Source: UBA1447 sp002329225 (lineage in GTDB: Bacteria > Bacillota > Clostridia > Oscillospirales > Acutalibacteraceae). Taken from it: DNA of 64,000 nt. The notes under the pieces were generated by a model. It made no database searches. It had not been told where the DNA came from and worked only from the letters and a program-made list of their open reading frames with translations. Positions 29,359 through 36,867 of the stretch are shown piece by piece. The stretch covers positions 1 through 64,000 of the forward strand of contig JBMNVN010000005.1 in assembly GCA_050946835.1 (NCBI GenBank). Reading direction: 5' to 3'. The position numbers were made by a program, and so were the translations under genes. Within the stretch, counting starts at the first letter, position 1, and the number at the start of each line of letters is the position of its first letter.

Positions 29359-30554
29359 TTGAACTTTTTGGTTCAAAACAGGACTGTTGCGGCTGTACCG
29401 CATGTGTCAGCATATGTCCCGAGTCGGCTATAACCATGGAATCGGACGCAGAGGGGTTTCTGTATCCGAAAATTGATGTCAGCAAATGCAGTGAATGCGG
29501 TTTGTGTAAAAAAGTATGTGCTTTTCAAAACGGATATGATTCAAGTGGTAATATCCTTCCGCCAAGAGTATTAGCGGTAAAGCATGCTGATGAGACAACC
29601 AGAACAAGCAGTACTTCAGGGGGCGCTTTCTCAGCAATTGCGGAATATTTTTTAAAGAACGAAGGTATTGTTTACGGTGTTGCTCTTGACAGTGATTTAA
29701 GGGTAGTTCACCAAAGGGCGGATACTCTTGAGGGAGTAGAGGCGTTTAAAGGGTCAAAGTATGTTCAAAGTAATTTGGACGGTATCTTTGAATCGGTAAA
29801 GAAAGACCTGTCAGATGGTCGTTTCGTTCTCTTTTCAGGAACTCCATGCCAGATCGCAGGTTTAAACGAATATCTGATGAAGGCGGATAAGAGCAAACTG
29901 TTTCTCTGTGATGTTGTTTGTTGTGGAGTTCCAAGTCCGTTGCTCTGGGAGGATCATCTGCGTTTATTAGAGAAAAAGAATAAATCTGTAATTGAAAAAT
30001 ACTTTTTCAGATCAAAGGTTAAGGGTTGGACATCACCAACGGTTCAGATAACATTTAAAAATGGAAAAAAAGATTACAAGACCGCCCTTTCCCAATCTCA
30101 CAGAGCGCTGTTTTCTTCACTAAACGCAATGCGGCCTGCTTGTTATAATTGTAAATACAGAAACTTTGAAAGACCGGCAGATATCTCGATAGCAGATTTT
30201 TGGGGAATAGAAGACCACATGCCGGACTTTATTGACGAACTTGGAGTTTCTCTGGTTTTAATCAATACTCCGAAAGGCGAAACAATATTTGACAACATAT
30301 CGGAGAACTTGATATACCGAGAAGGTACAACCGACATGTGCTCACACGCATCTCTCCGCACTCCACTCCGGAAGCCGCCTCAAAGAGATGCTTTTTGGAT
30401 TGCTTATCAAAAATACGGTTATGAGTATATTGTAAAAAAATACGGTGACTGTGCTTTTTTCGGGTTAAAGCGTGTTGTTAAAAAGTTTGTGGGGAGAACA
30501 TTGAGAAAACTAAAAATCGACAAAATTGTCAAAAAACTTTTAGGAAGAGTGTAA
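29355..30554 (+). CDS. F420H2-dehydrogenase/hydrogenase beta-subunit-like iron-sulfur protein
   Basis: The 399-residue protein has an N-terminal double 4Fe-4S ferredoxin domain (CCGCTACVSICP and CSECGLCKKVC, residues ~11-55) and then FrhB-type domains. The FrhB-type sequences include TSSTSGGAFSAIAEYFL, KGSKYVQSNL and SGTPCQIAGLNEYL, plus CCGVPSPLLWEDHL and ADISIADFWG. Proteins like this occur in many anaerobe capsule loci next to pyruvyl transferase genes. They are believed to perform a redox step on the glycan or its precursor, but the reaction is not established. Here the pyruvyl transferase homologue lies at 16905, the other end of the locus. It overlaps wecB by 4 bases and is followed by fnlA after one base. 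Confidence 0.85.
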   Translation: MIELFGSKQDCCGCTACVSICPESAITMESDAEGFLYPKIDVSKCSECGLCKKVCAFQNGYDSSGNILPPRVLAVKHADETTRTSSTSGGAFSAIAEYFLKNEGIVYGVALDSDLRVVHQRADTLEGVEAFKGSKYVQSNLDGIFESVKKDLSDGRFVLFSGTPCQIAGLNEYLMKADKSKLFLCDVVCCGVPSPLLWEDHLRLLEKKNKSVIEKYFFRSKVKGWTSPTVQITFKNGKKDYKTALSQSHRALFSSLNAMRPACYNCKYRNFERPADISIADFWGIEDHMPDFIDELGVSLVLINTPKGETIFDNISENLIYREGTTDMCSHASLRTPLRKPPQRDAFWIAYQKYGYEYIVKKYGDCAFFGLKRVVKKFVGRTLRKLKIDKIVKKLLGRV

Positions 30555-30555
30555 A

Positions 30556-31596
30556 ATGTTTAAAAATAAAACTTTGCTTATTACCGGCGGTACCGGCAGT
30601 TTCGGAAATGCGGTATTGGACAGATTTTTGGCTACTGATATAGGTGAAATCCGCATTTTTTCCCGCGACGAAAAAAAGCAGGATGATATGCGCCATGAAT
30701 ATCAGCGCTCTATGCCGGAAGTAAGCGATAAAATTAAATTCTACATCGGGGATGTGCGTGATCTCCAATCGGTAAAAAATGCAATGCACGGGGTTGATTT
30801 CATCTTTCATGCGGCTGCCCTCAAACAAGTGCCTTCCTGCGAGTTTTTCCCTTTGGAGGCGGTTAAAACCAATGTTTTGGGAACGGAAAATGTGCTCACC
30901 GCCGCTATTGAGGCGGGTGTTAAAAAGGTCATCTGTCTTTCTACGGATAAAGCCGCCTACCCGGTGAATGCTATGGGAACCTCCAAGGCGATGATGGAAA
31001 AGGTTATCGTAGCGAAAGCCCGTACCGTTTCCCCGGAGGAAACTCTGATTTGCTGTACCCGTTACGGCAATGTTATGTGTTCCAGAGGCTCGGTTATTCC
31101 CTTATTTATCGACCAGATTAAAGCGGGTCGGCCACTGACGGTGACAAACCCCGATATGACAAGGTTTATCATGAGCCTTGACGAAGCGGTGGACTTGGTG
31201 GTTTACGCCTTCCAAAACGCCGAAAGCGGAGATATCATGGTACAGAAGGCGCCTGCCTGTACCATAGGTGTGCTTGCACAGGCCGTGAAGGAACTTTTCA
31301 ATGCGGATAATGAAATAAAGGTTATAGGCATACGCCACGGTGAAAAAATGTACGAAACTCTGCTCACAGATGAGGAGTGCGTCGACGCCGTGGATATGGG
31401 AAATTTCTACAGAGTGCCGGCAGATAAGCGGGATTTGAATTACGACAAATTTTTCAGTGACGGGATCCGGCACAAGAGTGCTTTGACGGCGTTTAATTCA
31501 GATAACACCGCTTTGCTCACCGTGGAACAGGTTAAAGAAAAGCTTTTGACTTTACAGTACATCCAAGATGAAGTTGCGGCGTGGGGAGGCAAATAA
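30556..31596 (+). CDS. fnlA: UDP-GlcNAc 4,6-dehydratase/5-epimerase, FnlA/CapE-like
   Basis: This SDR-family enzyme carries out the first step of UDP-N-acetyl-L-fucosamine synthesis. The 346-residue sequence has TLLITGGTGSFGNAVL (NAD(P)-binding), IRIFSRDEKKQDDMRHEY, FHAAALKQVPSCEFFPLEAVKTN, LSTDKAAYPVNAMGTSKAMMEK and RYGNVMCSRGSVIPLF. In the catalytic region the YPVNAMGTSK form replaces the usual YxxxK Tyr, as expected of inverting 4,6-dehydratases. Its last base is shared with the start of fnlB (TAATG). With fnlB and fnlC it forms a complete three-gene pathway. Confidence 0.9.
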   Translation: MFKNKTLLITGGTGSFGNAVLDRFLATDIGEIRIFSRDEKKQDDMRHEYQRSMPEVSDKIKFYIGDVRDLQSVKNAMHGVDFIFHAAALKQVPSCEFFPLEAVKTNVLGTENVLTAAIEAGVKKVICLSTDKAAYPVNAMGTSKAMMEKVIVAKARTVSPEETLICCTRYGNVMCSRGSVIPLFIDQIKAGRPLTVTNPDMTRFIMSLDEAVDLVVYAFQNAESGDIMVQKAPACTIGVLAQAVKELFNADNEIKVIGIRHGEKMYETLLTDEECVDAVDMGNFYRVPADKRDLNYDKFFSDGIRHKSALTAFNSDNTALLTVEQVKEKLLTLQYIQDEVAAWGGK

Positions 31597-32705
31597 TGAG
31601 AGTTTTAATCACCGGCTCCGGCGGGTTTGTAGGGAAAAACCTGGTCGCCGAGCTGGAAAGCGGAAAAAAACATGAGATTCTGGGCTTTGATATTGACACT
31701 CCGCCGGAGCTGTTGGATGAATATTGTAAAGATGCCGATTTTGTGTTCCATTTGGCCGGAGTAAACCGCCCGGAAAATCAGGCGGAGTTCATGAAGGGGA
31801 ACTTCGGCTTTACCTCAACGCTTTTAGATACTCTCAAAAAACATAATAACCGCTGTCCGATTATGATTTCCTCCTCTACCCAAGCCGTGCGTGACAATCC
31901 CTACGGCCTAAGTAAAAAAGCCGGGGAAGATTTGATGTTTGCTTACAGCCGGGAAACAGGCGCAAAGGTGTTGGTTTACCGTTTTCCTAATGTGTTCGGT
32001 AAATGGTGCAGACCGAACTACAACAGTGCGGTAGCTACTTTTTGCTATAATATAGCCAGAGAACTACCTATCACCGTAACAGATCCTGATATTGAGCTTA
32101 CTCTGGTTTATATTGACGATATTCTCAAAGAGATGCTCAACGCCCTTGATGGGAAAGAGAATACCGCCGGGGAGTTCTGCGAAGTGTCCGTAACACATAA
32201 GGTGACATTGGGCCGGATTGTAGATTTGCTGACGAGTTTTAAACAGAGCAGACAAACCCTGACGGTGCCTTATCTTGAAGACGGTTTTGAAAAAAAGCTT
32301 TACAGCACCTATCTTAGCTATTTGCCCGAGGACGCCTTCGGTTATCCTCTAAAGATGAATGTGGACAACAGAGGCTCTTTTACCGAGATTATACGAACCC
32401 CGGACAGAGGACAGTTTTCAGTTAACGTGGCAAAGCCCGGTATTACAAAGGGTAACCACTGGCATCATACAAAAAATGAAAAGTTTCTTGTAGTCAGCGG
32501 CAAAGGGCTGATTCAATTCAGAAAAGTGGGTGAAACGGAAGTTATTGATTACTATGTAAACGGCGAAAAGCTGGAAGTAATTGATATTCCGCCGGGTTAT
32601 ACACATAACATTAAAAATGTCGGCGATACGGATTTGGTTACCTTTATGTGGGCTAATGAAGCCTTTGATCCTGAAAATCCGGACACAATATTTTTAGAAG
32701 TATAA
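31596..32705 (+). CDS. fnlB: UDP-sugar C3-epimerase/C4-reductase with C-terminal cupin domain, FnlB/CapF-like
   Basis: The ATG at 31596 follows GGGGAGG and overlaps the fnlA stop; an in-frame start at 31581 lies inside that binding site. The 369-residue protein has an NAD(P)-binding N-terminal domain (VLITGSGGFVGKNLV, FHLAGVNRPEN, SSTQAVRDNPYGLSKKAGED with YxxxK). From about residue 250 it has a cupin-like domain (GITKGNHWHHTKNEKFLVVSG, PPGYTHNIKNVG). This is the CapF arrangement, in which the cupin epimerises C3 and the N-terminal domain reduces C4 to give UDP-6-deoxy-L-talose-NAc. Length matches CapF. Confidence 0.92.
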   Translation: MRVLITGSGGFVGKNLVAELESGKKHEILGFDIDTPPELLDEYCKDADFVFHLAGVNRPENQAEFMKGNFGFTSTLLDTLKKHNNRCPIMISSSTQAVRDNPYGLSKKAGEDLMFAYSRETGAKVLVYRFPNVFGKWCRPNYNSAVATFCYNIARELPITVTDPDIELTLVYIDDILKEMLNALDGKENTAGEFCEVSVTHKVTLGRIVDLLTSFKQSRQTLTVPYLEDGFEKKLYSTYLSYLPEDAFGYPLKMNVDNRGSFTEIIRTPDRGQFSVNVAKPGITKGNHWHHTKNEKFLVVSGKGLIQFRKVGETEVIDYYVNGEKLEVIDIPPGYTHNIKNVGDTDLVTFMWANEAFDPENPDTIFLEV

Positions 32706-32749
32706 ATCTTTGACGGTCGGTATTATGATTTTAAAGTGAAGGAGCGGCT

Positions 32750-33877
32750 ATGAACAAACTTAAGATAATGACAATCCTCGGCACAAGGCCGGAGATAATA
32801 AGGCTGTCCGAAGTGATAAAAAAATGCGACAAATATTTTGACCATGTTCTGGTGCACACCGGGCAGAATTGGGATTTTACCCTGAACCAAATATTTTTTG
32901 AAGATTTGGGGTTGAGGGAGCCCGATTATTATCTGGATGCAGTGGGCGGCGACTTGGGCGAGACTATCGGCAACATTATTGCCAAAAGTTACCGTGTACT
33001 ATCGGAAGTAAAACCGGATGGCCTGCTTGTGTTGGGAGATACCAACTCAGCCCTCTCCGCTATTTCAGCAAAAAGGCTTAAAGTGCCCATTTTCCATATG
33101 GAGGCCGGGAACCGTTGCTTTGACGAAAACCTCCCGGAAGAAACGAATAGGCGTATTGTGGATCATATAGCGGATGTGAACCTCTGTTACAGTGAACATG
33201 CCCGCCGTTACCTCAATGCGGAAGGTGTGGCTAAAGAGAGAACCTATGTTTCCGGTTCCCCCATGGCGGAAGTGCTTACCGCAAATTTGGATAAAATCCA
33301 GTCCAGTAAGGTGCTCCAAACTTTGGAGCTTGAAAAAAACCGGTACATTTTACTTTCAGCCCATAGAGAAGAAAACATAGATGACGAGAAAAACTTTTTT
33401 TCCCTGATGAACGCCGTCAATGCCATGGCGGAAAAATATGATATGCCCGTAATTTACAGTACTCACCCCAGGAGTGCCAAATTTATTGAATCCAGAGGGT
33501 TTAAATTTCACCCTAATGTGCGGAGTTTAAAGCCTTTCAGTTTTTCAGATTATAATTATTTACAGACAAATGCTTTTTGTGTTGTCTCCGACAGCGGCAC
33601 CATCCCTGAAGAGGCCTCCTATTTTAAGTTTCCGGCGGTCTCCATCAGAACAAGCACGGAACGCCCGGAAAGCATGGATAAAGGTAATTTTATTATAGGA
33701 GGCATTACAACGGAGCAGGTGCTCCAATCCGTTGACTTGGCGGTGGCCATGGTTGCAAACGGCGATTTCGGCATAGCTCCGCCGGACTATGTAGACGAGA
33801 ATGTGAGTACAAAAGTGGTAAAAATCATTCAAAGTTATGTGGGTATAGTAAATAAAATGGTTTGGCGAAAGTATTAA
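32750..33877 (+). CDS. fnlC: UDP-2-acetamido-2,6-dideoxy-L-talose 2-epimerase, FnlC/CapG-like
   Basis: This enzyme makes UDP-N-acetyl-L-fucosamine in the last step of the fnl pathway. The 375-residue protein is homologous to WecB but shows the variant motifs of the CapG group: TILGTRPEIIRLSEVIKKCD, VHTGQNWDFTLNQIFFEDL, GDTNSALSAI, MEAGNRCFDENLPEETNRR and SAHREENID. It also has VVSDSGTIPEEASYF near residue 285. The ATG follows AAGGAG, and the gene begins 44 bases after fnlB. About 140 bp with a promoter-like TATAAT separate it from the chain-length kinase gene. Confidence 0.92.
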   Translation: MNKLKIMTILGTRPEIIRLSEVIKKCDKYFDHVLVHTGQNWDFTLNQIFFEDLGLREPDYYLDAVGGDLGETIGNIIAKSYRVLSEVKPDGLLVLGDTNSALSAISAKRLKVPIFHMEAGNRCFDENLPEETNRRIVDHIADVNLCYSEHARRYLNAEGVAKERTYVSGSPMAEVLTANLDKIQSSKVLQTLELEKNRYILLSAHREENIDDEKNFFSLMNAVNAMAEKYDMPVIYSTHPRSAKFIESRGFKFHPNVRSLKPFSFSDYNYLQTNAFCVVSDSGTIPEEASYFKFPAVSIRTSTERPESMDKGNFIIGGITTEQVLQSVDLAVAMVANGDFGIAPPDYVDENVSTKVVKIIQSYVGIVNKMVWRKY

Positions 33878-33922
33878 ATGTTTTGCGTTTTTCATTGGAT
33901 TACAACTGAAAGAAAAAAGCGG

Positions 33923-33951
33923 TTGCGTCGCAGGATGAATCAAGGTATAAT
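33923..33951 (+). promoter_or_regulatory. Possible promoter of the Wzz/kinase gene
   Basis: A perfect TATAAT (33946-33951) with a weak TTGCGT -35 (33923-33928), 17-bp spacer, about 65 bp before the start codon. Confidence 0.5.
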
Positions 33952-34017
33952 GTACATCAGTGATTTGAGACCTGTTAACTAAGCAACCGTAAAATTAGCA
34001 ACGGTAAGGGGTAGCGT

Positions 34018-35526
34018 ATGGATATCAGAAGAATATTGTCAATGCTCAGGAAAAAGTGGCCTTTCATTGTTATTTTATCCATAGCCGGGGCTTTGGCGCT
34101 TTATATTTACAGCAGTTTGGCTGTGACACCAATTTATGCGGCAAAAGCGACAATGATTGTCAATAAGTCCCAGTATCAGGCGGCGGAGCAAAATCAGATG
34201 AGTTATTCCGATATTTTGCTCACGCAAAAACTCGTTAAATCCTATACGATAATCATGATGAGTGATACGAATCTGGAATTGGTGAAGAAAGACCTCAATT
34301 TAAATATACCCGTGTCGGACATAAAGTCCTTTATTAAAATTTCCGCCGTTGGAGAGACGGAAGTTCTTCAGATTACCGTGGAGCATGAGGATGCCGTGTT
34401 AGCGCAACAAATCGCCAACTCCCTTGTGAAGGTTTCTCCCCCGACAATTATCAGGGTAATCAAGGCCGGCAGTGCGGAAGTAATTGATACGGCAAAGACG
34501 CCGGACAAGCCGGTTAAGCCCGTGGTTTGGCAGTATGTTCTTTTAGGGGCATTTCTCGGCCTGATTTTTGCCGTTGCCATTATCTTCCTGCGCGACTTCT
34601 TTGACAACACTTTCAAGACTGAGGACGATGTCCGAAACGCTCTGGATTTGCCGGTTATTACCTCATTGCCGGAGATTGCCAAGGACGGCGTAAAGATTAT
34701 TACGGGAGAAACGCCTTTCGATTACAGGGAAGCCTTTAAAGTGCTGAGGACTAAAATTCAATTTTCAGCCGTTGACGGCAAAATGAAGAAAATCGCCGTT
34801 ACAAGCTCCGGCCCCTCGGAAGGTAAAACCACCGTGGCTATTAACCTTGCTCTTTCCATAGCGGAAGCCGGTCAAAGAGTTCTCCTAATTGATGCTGATA
34901 TGCGTAAACCGAAGGTGCACAGAACCCTTAATCTTCCTGCGGAACCCGGCATTTCTAACGTGTTGACATTGCAGGAAGACTTTGAAAAAGTTATTAAAAA
35001 GGTACCCAAGTTTGACGCTCTTGACGTGGTCACCTGCGGTGTAATACCTCCCAATCCGGCTGAACTTCTGGGTTCAAACCAAATGGAGCAATTTATTAAT
35101 CAGGTGGAAGACAACTACGACTATATAATTTTTGACACCCCGCCTATCGGCTTGGTTACGGATACTGCAGTGCTTGTTAAACACCTTGACGGTGTTGTCT
35201 GGGTAGTGAGCTATGGCAGAACCGTAATTCAAACGGCTCAATTTGCCAAGGAAACCCTGGAAAGCGTCAACGCAAATATAATCGGCTGTGTGTTTAACTC
35301 TGTAAAGCCCGACAGTTACGGCAACAGGGACTACTACAGAAAATACGGCGGCTATTACAGGTACGGATACAGGAGGGGCTACGGCTACTCCAACCGCTAC
35401 AGTTACGGTTACAGATACGGCTACGGTTATGGCTACCAGCAGGAGCCCGAACGCGAACGCAAAAGCCTGTTTAAATTCGGCAAAGGCGGCTCAGATCATG
35501 AAGGCGGCGGCAACGCCGGCCAATAA
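34018..35526 (+). CDS. Wzz-type chain-length regulator fused to a bacterial tyrosine kinase (CpsD/BY-kinase)
   Basis: The 502-residue protein controls polysaccharide polymerisation and export. Residues 1-195 form a Wzz domain with two membrane segments (~16-35 and ~170-192) around an extracellular loop with the PDKPVKP motif before the second segment. Residues ~235-440 are the kinase, with Walker A SSGPSEGKTTVAINLA, Walker A' VLLIDADMRKP and Walker B YIIFDTPPIG. The C-terminal tail (~447-485) is unusually tyrosine-rich: 17 Tyr in about 42 residues, arranged in GY and RY repeats, then a basic end. This is the expected autophosphorylation cluster, but longer than usual. Fused one-chain kinases are common in some Firmicutes and in Gram-negatives. 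The gene sits at the end of the locus rather than the start. Confidence 0.92.
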   Translation: MDIRRILSMLRKKWPFIVILSIAGALALYIYSSLAVTPIYAAKATMIVNKSQYQAAEQNQMSYSDILLTQKLVKSYTIIMMSDTNLELVKKDLNLNIPVSDIKSFIKISAVGETEVLQITVEHEDAVLAQQIANSLVKVSPPTIIRVIKAGSAEVIDTAKTPDKPVKPVVWQYVLLGAFLGLIFAVAIIFLRDFFDNTFKTEDDVRNALDLPVITSLPEIAKDGVKIITGETPFDYREAFKVLRTKIQFSAVDGKMKKIAVTSSGPSEGKTTVAINLALSIAEAGQRVLLIDADMRKPKVHRTLNLPAEPGISNVLTLQEDFEKVIKKVPKFDALDVVTCGVIPPNPAELLGSNQMEQFINQVEDNYDYIIFDTPPIGLVTDTAVLVKHLDGVVWVVSYGRTVIQTAQFAKETLESVNANIIGCVFNSVKPDSYGNRDYYRKYGGYYRYGYRRGYGYSNRYSYGYRYGYGYGYQQEPERERKSLFKFGKGGSDHEGGGNAGQ

Positions 35527-35542
35527 CGGCGGATAAAAAAGA

Positions 35543-35580
35543 CAAAACCGCATTGCGACAACCTGCGCAATGCGGTTTTG
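35543..35580 (+). terminator. Strong terminator at the end of the polysaccharide locus
   Basis: A perfect 15-bp stem (CAAAACCGCATTGCG with CGCAATGCGGTTTTG) and 8-base loop lie 16 bases after the kinase stop. The A and T tracts at both ends would let it act in both directions. Confidence 0.9.
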
Positions 35581-35635
35581 TGGCTTAAAAAACGGAAAAA
35601 TCAACCCAAAAATGAACCCAACCCTTTAGTTTTGC

Positions 35636-35664
35636 TTGACTTTAGTTATTTCTGCTGATATAAT
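35636..35664 (+). promoter_or_regulatory. Promoter of the rpsF-ssb-rpsR operon
   Basis: TTGACT (35636-35641) and TATAAT (35659-35664), 17-bp spacer, about 110 bp before the rpsF start. Confidence 0.85.
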
Positions 35665-35673
35665 TTCAATTCG

Positions 35674-35749
35674 CTGCCGATTTAATGCGGCAGTGCTTTG
35701 CCGTGAATTTTTACGCGGCAAAGGAATCCTTGCCGCACTGAACTGCGGC
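35674..35749 (+). promoter_or_regulatory. Structured rpsF leader, candidate S6:S18 autoregulatory site
   Basis: Three short hairpins share a TGCCG/CGGCA core: CTGCCG(35674-35679)/CGGCAG(35688-35693), TTTGCCG(35697-35703)/CGGCAAA(35716-35722) and GCCGCA(35732-35737)/TGCGGC(35744-35749). The arms could exchange partners. rpsF leaders in many bacteria bind the S6:S18 complex through an RNA imitating its 16S site. The leader position fits, but the specific bulged CCG motif was not confirmed by modelling. Confidence 0.45.
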
Positions 35750-35776
35750 CAAAGACCGGAAGGAGGTGCTTTTAGA

Positions 35777-36079
35777 ATGTCGGCTTTACCAAAGTATGAG
35801 TCCATGGTGGTTTTCTCCGTAGCAAGGGGCGATGAATTCACCCAAGAGATGCTTGAGAAGTTTAAGGCCCTTGTGGAAGAAAACGGCAGTCTCGAGAGCG
35901 TTGATGAGTGGGGGAAGCGTAAGCTTGCTTACCCGATTAACGACGAACCCGAAGGCTATTACGCTTTGTTCCACTTTTCCAGCGAACCGGATTTCCCGGC
36001 GGAACTCGACCGTGTCGTAAAGATTACGGACGGAGTTTTACGTTCACTCACCATCAGAAAAGACGGGGAGGATGCATAA
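35777..36079 (+). CDS. rpsF: 30S ribosomal protein S6
   Basis: The ATG at 35777 follows AAGGAGGTGC; the longer in-frame ORF from 35636 overlaps the promoter. The 100-residue protein has the S6 pattern YESMVVFSVARGDEF at the N-terminus, WGKRKLAYPINDEPEGYYALFHFS in the middle and RVVKITDGVLRSLTIRKD near the C-terminus. It binds 16S rRNA together with S18, which is encoded two genes downstream in the classic rpsF-ssb-rpsR order. It begins after a structured leader that may give autoregulation. Confidence 0.97.
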   Translation: MSALPKYESMVVFSVARGDEFTQEMLEKFKALVEENGSLESVDEWGKRKLAYPINDEPEGYYALFHFSSEPDFPAELDRVVKITDGVLRSLTIRKDGEDA

Positions 36080-36080
36080 G

Positions 36081-36518
36081 ATGCTTAACTGTGTTGTTTT
36101 AATGGGCAGACTGGTTAGAGACCCTGAACTGCGTACCACGCAGACCGGCATATCCGTACTTTCATTTACCATTGCTGTAGACCGCCCTTATGCAAAACAG
36201 GGCGAGGAGCGGCAGACGGATTTTATTGATATTGTTGCCTGGAGGCAGACAGCGGAGTTTATTAACCGGTTTTTTCACAAGGGTTCTCTTATTGCGGTGC
36301 AAGGCGCTTTGCAGACTCGCAACTATGAAGACAAAAACGGTATCAAGCGCAAGGCTTTTGAGGTAGTGGTTGATAAAGTCAGCTTTTGCGGCCCCAAATC
36401 GGAAAGTGCTGCTGCCAACCGCATTGAAGAGATGACGGCAAATGAACCCGAACCGGCTTTTTCAAATGCGGAGCCGGACGATTTTGAAACCCTTGCCGAT
36501 GATGACCTGCCATTTTGA
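36081..36518 (+). CDS. ssb: Single-stranded DNA-binding protein
   Basis: The ATG at 36081 is 8 bases after GGGGAGGA; an in-frame ATG at 36072 overlaps that site. The 145-residue protein has an OB fold (residues 1-105: NCVVLMGRLVRDPELR, VLSFTIAVDRPY, DFIDIVAWRQTAEF, LIAVQGALQTRNYEDKNG). A flexible acidic linker leads to the DDDLPF tip that recruits repair and replication partners. It is located between the two ribosomal genes that encode an interacting pair. Confidence 0.96.
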   Translation: MLNCVVLMGRLVRDPELRTTQTGISVLSFTIAVDRPYAKQGEERQTDFIDIVAWRQTAEFINRFFHKGSLIAVQGALQTRNYEDKNGIKRKAFEVVVDKVSFCGPKSESAAANRIEEMTANEPEPAFSNAEPDDFETLADDDLPF

Positions 36519-36555
36519 TTAAGAGCGAAATTATTTTTAAGAAGGAGGAACTTCC

Positions 36556-36810
36556 ATGGCTTACGATAAAGAAGACCGGGGCGACAGAAGGCCGAACAGA
36601 AGAGGACGCAGAAAAGTCTGCACTTTCTGTGTTGAAAAGGCCGAAACAATAGATTATAAAGACGTTAATAAGCTTAATAAATTCATTTCCGACAGGGCAA
36701 AAATTCTTCCCCGCAGAGTTACGGGAACTTGTGCGGCCCATCAGCGTGAATTGACCAGAGCAATTAAAAGGGCTCGTATTGTTGCTTTGTTGCCTTTTTC
36801 CAGCGACTGA
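36556..36810 (+). CDS. rpsR: 30S ribosomal protein S18
   Basis: An ATG after AAGGAGGA opens 84 codons. The basic N-terminal tail (PNRRGRRKVCTFC) and the core DYKDVNKLNKFISDRAKILPRRVTGTCAAHQREL/TRAIKRARIVALLPF are diagnostic of S18. A CTFC motif may bind zinc, as in some S18 proteins; the other cysteine (TGTC) follows later. A terminator lies immediately downstream. Confidence 0.97.
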   Translation: MAYDKEDRGDRRPNRRGRRKVCTFCVEKAETIDYKDVNKLNKFISDRAKILPRRVTGTCAAHQRELTRAIKRARIVALLPFSSD

Positions 36811-36818
36811 TTACCTTG

Positions 36819-36852
36819 GCGGCGGGGTTCAACCGCCGCTTTTATTTTTTTT
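36819..36852 (+). terminator. Terminator after rpsR
   Basis: A 7-bp GC-only stem (GCGGCGG with CCGCCGC) is followed by TTTTATTTTTTTT. The T tract ends only about 16 bases before the fba start codon, so fba needs either read-through or a promoter not recognised here. Confidence 0.85.
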
Positions 36853-36867
36853 AACAGGAGTGATTTC

